NCBI GenBank assembly: GCA_052139595.1
Contig: JBKQWK010000253.1
Span: 1 to 10,664 of the forward strand
Length of the DNA stretch: 10,664 nucleotides
From: JBKQWK01 sp052139595
GTDB taxonomy: Bacteria; Actinomycetota; Thermoleophilia; UBA2241
Direction of reading: 5' to 3'
The notes under the pieces are model-generated. The model worked only from the letters and a program-made list of their open reading frames with translations, ran no database searches and had not been told where the DNA came from. The translations under genes were made by a program, and so were the position numbers. Shown here in pieces: positions 6,279 through 10,664 of the stretch. Numbering within the stretch: position 1 is the first letter of the stretch; each line of letters starts with the position of its first letter.

Positions 6279-7739
6279 TCAGCCCTGTTTGGGCGCCGGC
6301 GCCTTCTCAAAACGCATCTTACTCATAGCTAGCTCGGCCGGCACGGGGATCGGATATTTACCGCTGAAGCAGGCGCGGCAGAACTGCGACTCCGGCCTGC
6401 CGGTACTCGCTTGCAGGCCCTCAAGAGTGAGGTAGTGCAGTGACGTTGCGCCGACGTGTTCGCCGATCTCGGCGACGCTCTGGTTGGCGGCGATGAGTTC
6501 GCTGCGCGTCGCCATGTCGATCCCGTAGAAGCAGGGAAACTTGATCGGTGGCGAGCTGATGCGCAGGTGAACCTCTTTGGCTCCGGCGCTGAAGAGCATA
6601 TCGACCAGCTGACCGGTCGTGTTGCCGCGCACGATGGAGTCATCAACGACAACCAGGCGCTTGCCGGCGATGATGCTCGAGAGCGGGTTGAGCTTCATGC
6701 GGATGCCGATCTCGCGCAGATGCTGGTCGGGCTGAATAAACGTGCGATGCACGTAGCGGTTCTTGATCAGACCTTCCATGTAGGGGATGCCTGAGGCGGC
6801 GGCGTAGCCGATGGCCGCCGGGATGCCCGTGTCGGGCACGGGGATCACCATGTCGGCGGCAACCGGCGCCTCGAGCGCCAGGTGCCTGCCCATCTCTTGG
6901 CGAACCTCGTGCAGGGTGCGCCCGGCGATGACGCTATCTGGGCGCGCGAAGTAGATGAATTCGAAGATGCACAGCGCCGGGCGCGACTCGGACAGCTCGA
7001 TGCGTTCGCTGCGCAGACCGTGAACGGCATCGACAATAACGATCTCTCCCGGCTCGATCTCGCGCACGAAGGCCGCGCCGATGATGTCGAGCGCAGCCGT
7101 CTCGCTGGCAATCACCGGGTTGCCTTGAAAGTCTCCCAACACCAGCGGGCGCACGCCGTAAGGGTCGCGAAAACCGATCATGGTGTCGCCGCTGAGCACC
7201 ACGGCCGAGAAGGCGCCGCGAATCTTGCTCACGGCGGTGCGTGTGGCAGCCAGCAGGTCACCTTCACCCGCATGGGCGATCAGAGCGGTGATGACCTCGG
7301 TGTCGGTGGTGCCGCTGAAATGAACCCCTTGGCGCACGAGTTCGTCACGCAGCTCGGTGGTGTTGACCAGGTTGCCGTTGTGCCCCAAGGCAATGCCGTC
7401 ACCGTTGCGCGGTCTGAACAGAGGTTGCGAATTTTGCCAATGGGTGGAGCCCGTCGTCGAGTAGCGCACGTGGCCGATGGCGTGGTCGCCAGTCATACCC
7501 ACCAGCGTCTGCTCGTCAAACACCTGGCTGACCAGCCCCATTTCTTTGACGACGGTGATCTGGCCCTCGTCGCTGACGGCGATGCCGGCACTCTCCTGCC
7601 CGCGATGTTGCAGGGCATAGAGACCGAAGAACGTCAAACGCGCCACGTCGTGTCCCGGCGCGAAGATGCCGAAGACGCCACAGCTGTCACGGAAATGGTC
7701 GTCAGTCAAGTCGATGAGGCAACGATTCGTAGGCTTCAT
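6279..7739 (-). CDS. purF: Amidophosphoribosyltransferase, Fe-S type
   Basis: PurF makes phosphoribosylamine from PRPP and glutamine, the committed step of purine synthesis. The product is 486 residues. The N-terminal Ntn glutaminase domain begins with the nucleophile C20 in CGVFGIF, which would be exposed by removal of a 19-residue propeptide, and contains HNGNLVN near 120-126. The C-terminal phosphoribosyltransferase domain has the PRPP loop VVVDDSIVRGNTTG (about 363-376). Four cysteines match the [4Fe-4S] ligands of the Bacillus subtilis enzyme: C257 in CIFEFIYFARPDS, C403 in FPCFYGIDM, and C454/C457 in FCRACFSGKYP. It is thus the Bacillus-like, oxygen-sensitive form. ATG 7739 lies 38 nt inside purL, with GGTGAG about 8 nt upstream. 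An in-frame TTG at 7709 would shorten the propeptide to 9 residues but has no ribosome site. Confidence 0.97.
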   Translation of the reverse strand: MKPTNRCLIDLTDDHFRDSCGVFGIFAPGHDVARLTFFGLYALQHRGQESAGIAVSDEGQITVVKEMGLVSQVFDEQTLVGMTGDHAIGHVRYSTTGSTHWQNSQPLFRPRNGDGIALGHNGNLVNTTELRDELVRQGVHFSGTTDTEVITALIAHAGEGDLLAATRTAVSKIRGAFSAVVLSGDTMIGFRDPYGVRPLVLGDFQGNPVIASETAALDIIGAAFVREIEPGEIVIVDAVHGLRSERIELSESRPALCIFEFIYFARPDSVIAGRTLHEVRQEMGRHLALEAPVAADMVIPVPDTGIPAAIGYAAASGIPYMEGLIKNRYVHRTFIQPDQHLREIGIRMKLNPLSSIIAGKRLVVVDDSIVRGNTTGQLVDMLFSAGAKEVHLRISSPPIKFPCFYGIDMATRSELIAANQSVAEIGEHVGATSLHYLTLEGLQASTGRPESQFCRACFSGKYPIPVPAELAMSKMRFEKAPAPKQG

Positions 7740-10056
7740 GCAGCTTGCTCACCGGCACGGCGAGCAGCTCGTTCTCCTTCATGGTAATGCGCAAAACGGC
7801 GCTCGTCACGCCAGTGCCGGCAGGCTGCGATTCGCCGCTCACGCCGCCGCCCGTCACTCGACCGATTTCGTGCACTGGCAGGTGTCGGGTAAGGTCGAGA
7901 AAACGGCCGGCGTGGCGCGCGGCGACGCTAACGACGACGCGCGAGGGGCCTTCGCCGAAGAGAGCCAGGTCGGCGCGCATGGTCGACGCGAGCTGAACGT
8001 GGGCGCCCAGGTAGCGCCAGCCATTGTGAGTGGCGACCTCGGGGTCGCTGAAGCGCGCGCCGCCGGTGGTACCACTGGCGAGCGCGCTCTCGGCCAGCGC
8101 CACCGCCAGGCCGCCGTCAGCGCAGTCGTGGGCGCTCTTGATCAGGCCCTCGGCAATCGTGGTCCGCAGTACCCTTTGCAGCTCGTTTTCCAGCTCGAGG
8201 TCGACGTCGGGGATACGTCCTTCGACCTTGCCGAAGTGGATCTTCTGGTACTCACTGCCGTCGAGGGCGGCAGCATCGGGACCGAGCAAGAAAATGAGAT
8301 CACCCTCGTCCTTGAAGGCGTGGTCCACATGCACGCTCACATCGTCGTAGATGCCGAGCATGCCCACCACTGGGGTGGGGAAGATGGCGCTGCCGAAGCT
8401 CTCGCTGTAAAAGCTCACGTTGCCGCTTACGACTGGCGTTGCGAGAGCTTCGCACGCCTCTGAAAGACCCTCGACGGCCTCTTCAAACTGCCAGTAGATG
8501 TCGCCCTTCTCGGGGTTACCGAAGTTGAGGCAGTCGGTAACCGCTACCGGCAGGGCGCCGGCGCAGCTGAGGTTTCGCGCCGCTTCAGCCACGGCCGCCC
8601 TGGCGCCGCGTCGTGGATCGAGGTAGCAGTGGCGGCCGTTGCAGTCGGTGGTGAAAGCGAGGCCGCGCTCGCTGCCCTTGATGCGCAGGACGGCGGCGTC
8701 GCCGCCGGGAATCTGCACCGTGTTGGCCTGCACGATGTAGTCATACTGCTCGAACGCCCAGCGCTTGCTGGCGATGTTGGGTGTAGCCAGCAGCTGCAGC
8801 AACGTCGCGCCAAGGTCGGCCGGGGCCGGATACGTGGCCTCAGTTACCACGACCGGCTGGTCGGCCAGGTAGGTCGGTTTGAAGCTCGGCGTGCGCACCG
8901 TAGGAGCTTCGTCTGCCAGTCCACGGGCCGGAATGTTTGTTACTCGCTCGCCGTGCCAGAAGACGCGGAGCATGGTGCTGTCGGTGACGGCGCCGATCTC
9001 GGTGCAGTCGAGGTCCCAGCGTGTGCACACTTCGCGCACGGCGGCAAACTGTGATGGGGCTACAATTGCCAGCATACGCTCCTGGCTCTCGCTGATCATG
9101 ATCTCCCACGGTTCCATATCGGCTTCGCGCAGCGGCACGAGATCGGCGTGGATGTCGAGGCCGACGCGCCCTTTGCTGGCCATCTCGCTTGAGGAACTGG
9201 TGAGGCCGGCAGCGCCCAAGTCCTGCATGCTGACGAGCAAGTTACGGTCGAGCAGCTCCAGGCAGGCCTCAATCAGCTTCTTCTCGGTGAACGGATCGCC
9301 GACCTGGACGCTGGGGCGCTTTTCTTCGAGTGTTTCGTCGAACTGCTGGCTAGCAAGCACACTGGCACCGCCAATACCGTCGCGACCGGTCTTGCTGCCG
9401 ATCAGCACCACCTTGTTGCCCACGCCAACCGCCTTGGCACGCATAATAGCGTTGGTGCGCATGAGCCCTGCCGTCATGGCATTCACCAGGCAGTTGCCCT
9501 TGTAGCTGTCTTCGAAGTACACCTCGCCACCGACGGTGGGGACGCCGAGGCAGTTGCCATAAAAGCCGATGCCGCCGACGACATGCTCCAAGAGATACCG
9601 CTGGCGGGCGTTTTGCTCGCCGTCCAGTTCGCCGAAGCGCAGCGAGTTGAGGCTGGCGATTGGTCGAGCGCCCATGGTGAAGATGTCGCGCACAATACCG
9701 CCGACGCCGGTGGCGGCGCCCTGAAACGGTTCAACCGCTGAAGGATGGTTGTGGCTCTCGACCTTCATCGCCACCGCCCAGCCATCACCAACGTCGATGA
9801 TGCCGGCGTTCTCGCCCGGTCCCTGAAGGACGCGCGGGCCAGTGGTTGGGAAGCGGCCGAGCACCGGTCGCGAATGCTTGTAGCCACAGTGCTCGCTCCA
9901 CATGAGCGAGTAGATCGCCAGTTCGGTGTAGGTGGGGTCGCCACCCTGAATCACGCAGATCTTGGCGTACTCCTCGGCGGTCAGTCCGAGCTTGAGCGCC
10001 GCCGTGACGTCGACGGTGCGGCTGGCGTCGCCGCCGACGCTGCCCTGGGCGCTCAT
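7702..10056 (-). CDS. purL: Phosphoribosylformylglycinamidine synthase, large subunit (short type)
   Basis: This is the ATP-dependent synthetase subunit that converts FGAR to FGAM using ammonia made by PurQ. At 784 residues it is the small PurL, close to the roughly 740-residue Bacillus form. It lacks the fused glutaminase domain of the proteobacterial 1,300-residue enzyme. Motifs in order are MWSEHCGYKHSRPVL (52-66, H56), ESHNHPSAVEPFQGA (100-114), GGIVRDIFTMGARPI, SKTGRDGIGGAS (221-232), SMQDLGAAGLT (276-286), ISESQERML (321-329), then in the second half DCLNFGNPEKGD and SGNVSFYSES. Two AIRS-like halves are therefore present. The ATG overlaps the purQ stop as ATGA, which supports the start and implies coupled translation. 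The 3' end runs 38 nt into purF. Small PurL normally also needs PurS, which is not in the window and may lie upstream of purQ. Confidence 0.97.
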   Translation of the reverse strand: MSAQGSVGGDASRTVDVTAALKLGLTAEEYAKICVIQGGDPTYTELAIYSLMWSEHCGYKHSRPVLGRFPTTGPRVLQGPGENAGIIDVGDGWAVAMKVESHNHPSAVEPFQGAATGVGGIVRDIFTMGARPIASLNSLRFGELDGEQNARQRYLLEHVVGGIGFYGNCLGVPTVGGEVYFEDSYKGNCLVNAMTAGLMRTNAIMRAKAVGVGNKVVLIGSKTGRDGIGGASVLASQQFDETLEEKRPSVQVGDPFTEKKLIEACLELLDRNLLVSMQDLGAAGLTSSSSEMASKGRVGLDIHADLVPLREADMEPWEIMISESQERMLAIVAPSQFAAVREVCTRWDLDCTEIGAVTDSTMLRVFWHGERVTNIPARGLADEAPTVRTPSFKPTYLADQPVVVTEATYPAPADLGATLLQLLATPNIASKRWAFEQYDYIVQANTVQIPGGDAAVLRIKGSERGLAFTTDCNGRHCYLDPRRGARAAVAEAARNLSCAGALPVAVTDCLNFGNPEKGDIYWQFEEAVEGLSEACEALATPVVSGNVSFYSESFGSAIFPTPVVGMLGIYDDVSVHVDHAFKDEGDLIFLLGPDAAALDGSEYQKIHFGKVEGRIPDVDLELENELQRVLRTTIAEGLIKSAHDCADGGLAVALAESALASGTTGGARFSDPEVATHNGWRYLGAHVQLASTMRADLALFGEGPSRVVVSVAARHAGRFLDLTRHLPVHEIGRVTGGGVSGESQPAGTGVTSAVLRITMKENELLAVPVSKLHEAYESLPHRLD

Positions 10057-10664
10057 GCCAGCACCCCGCTGAGCATGAGGCTGTTGATCATCGACTGAAA
10101 GAAATGACGTCCGTCGCTGCCGCCGGCAAGCTCGCTCTCGACCGAATTTTCTGGGTGCGGCATGAGTCCGAAGACGTTGAAGTTCTGGTTGCAGACGCCG
10201 GCGATGTTGTCGACGGAGCCGTTGGGGTTGGCTGCCGGGTTCGTTTCGCCGCCGGCGTCGGCGTAGCGAAGAATAATTTGGCGGTGAGCCTTCATCTCTG
10301 CCAGCGTGGCGGCATCGACCTGGTAATTTCCCTCGTTGTGTTTCACGACGAGACGCATGAGTTCGCCCTGGCGACAGGTGCTGGTAAAGGAGGTGGCAGT
10401 GTTTTCGACGCGCACGTTGACGTAGCGACAGACGAAGTGCAGGCCCATGTTGCGCATCAGCACGCCGGGCAACAGACCGGCCTCACAGAGGATTTGAAAG
10501 CCGTTGCAGATGCCGATGACCAGACCGCCGTCTTCGGCGAAGTCAACGATGGCCTGCATGATCGGGCTGAAACGGGCGATCGCTCCGCAGCGCAGGTAAT
10601 CGCCATAGCTGAAGCCGCCGGACAGGATAACCGCATCGACATGCTTGAGGTCGGTGTCTTTGTG
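10053..10664 (-). CDS. purQ: Phosphoribosylformylglycinamidine synthase, glutaminase subunit (5' end missing)
   Basis: PurQ hydrolyses glutamine and passes ammonia to PurL. The frame is open to the right window edge, giving 203 visible residues of an expected total of about 230, so roughly the first 30 residues and the start codon are outside. The class I glutaminase triad is visible: nucleophile C53 in VIGICNGFQIL, and H170 and E172 in GLMPHPENSVE (numbered from the window edge). The PurQ hallmark GGFSYGDYLRCGAIA is at 16-30, and KHNEGNY at 108-114. An ATG at 10559 is internal, not the start, because these conserved residues lie before it. The stop overlaps the purL start by 4 nt. Confidence 0.97.
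   Translation of the reverse strand, partial: HKDTDLKHVDAVILSGGFSYGDYLRCGAIARFSPIMQAIVDFAEDGGLVIGICNGFQILCEAGLLPGVLMRNMGLHFVCRYVNVRVENTATSFTSTCRQGELMRLVVKHNEGNYQVDAATLAEMKAHRQIILRYADAGGETNPAANPNGSVDNIAGVCNQNFNVFGLMPHPENSVESELAGGSDGRHFFQSMINSLMLSGVLA

Noticed and set aside
6882..7787. 301-codon plus-strand frame opposite purF
   Set aside because: It is antisense to purF, with no domain features; a codon-bias shadow.
7666..8463. 265-codon plus-strand frame opposite purL
   Set aside because: It has no recognisable motifs and is fully antisense to the conserved C-terminal half of PurL.

Overview
The window is a block of a de novo purine (IMP) biosynthesis operon on the minus strand. Reading in the direction of transcription, from right to left, the order is purQ (5' end cut by the window edge) - purL - purF - purM - PfkB-family kinase - purN (divergent) - HAD-family phosphatase - purH. 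The left edge carries the 3' end of an insertion sequence whose transposase reads on the plus strand and converges on purH. DNA is GC-rich throughout, with many GTG/TTG start codons.

The genes are tightly packed, as expected for one transcription unit. purQ and purL overlap by ATGA, purF starts 38 nt inside purL, and purM overlaps the kinase by GTGA. Longer gaps lie only between purF and purM (about 170 nt, with a strong hairpin close to the purM start) and between the HAD gene and purH (174 nt, with short tandem repeats and a weak promoter-like sequence). purN and purH share an identical 16-nt leader placed exactly 7 nt before each start codon, which supports both start choices.

Together the genes encode PRPP amidotransferase (PurF), GAR formyltransferase (PurN), FGAM synthase (PurL and PurQ; PurS is not in the window), AIR synthetase (PurM) and the last two steps to IMP (PurH). 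purD, purE/K, purC and purB are not here. PurL is the short form that works with separate PurQ. PurF is the Fe-S, propeptide-processed type, with all four candidate cluster cysteines present. PurH looks intact.

The less ordinary part is the stretch between purM and purH: a PfkB sugar/nucleoside kinase of unknown substrate, a long divergent formyltransferase in place of ordinary PurN, and a HAD protein with the DCEGP motif that I recall from archaeal proteins named EhaR. From memory, this type of PurN and this HAD family also occur in Chloroflexota such as Dehalococcoidia and Anaerolineae. A Chloroflexota or related GC-rich environmental bacterium is therefore my best guess, but only a guess. 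I see no CRISPR array, tRNA, rRNA, riboswitch or convincing intrinsic terminator.
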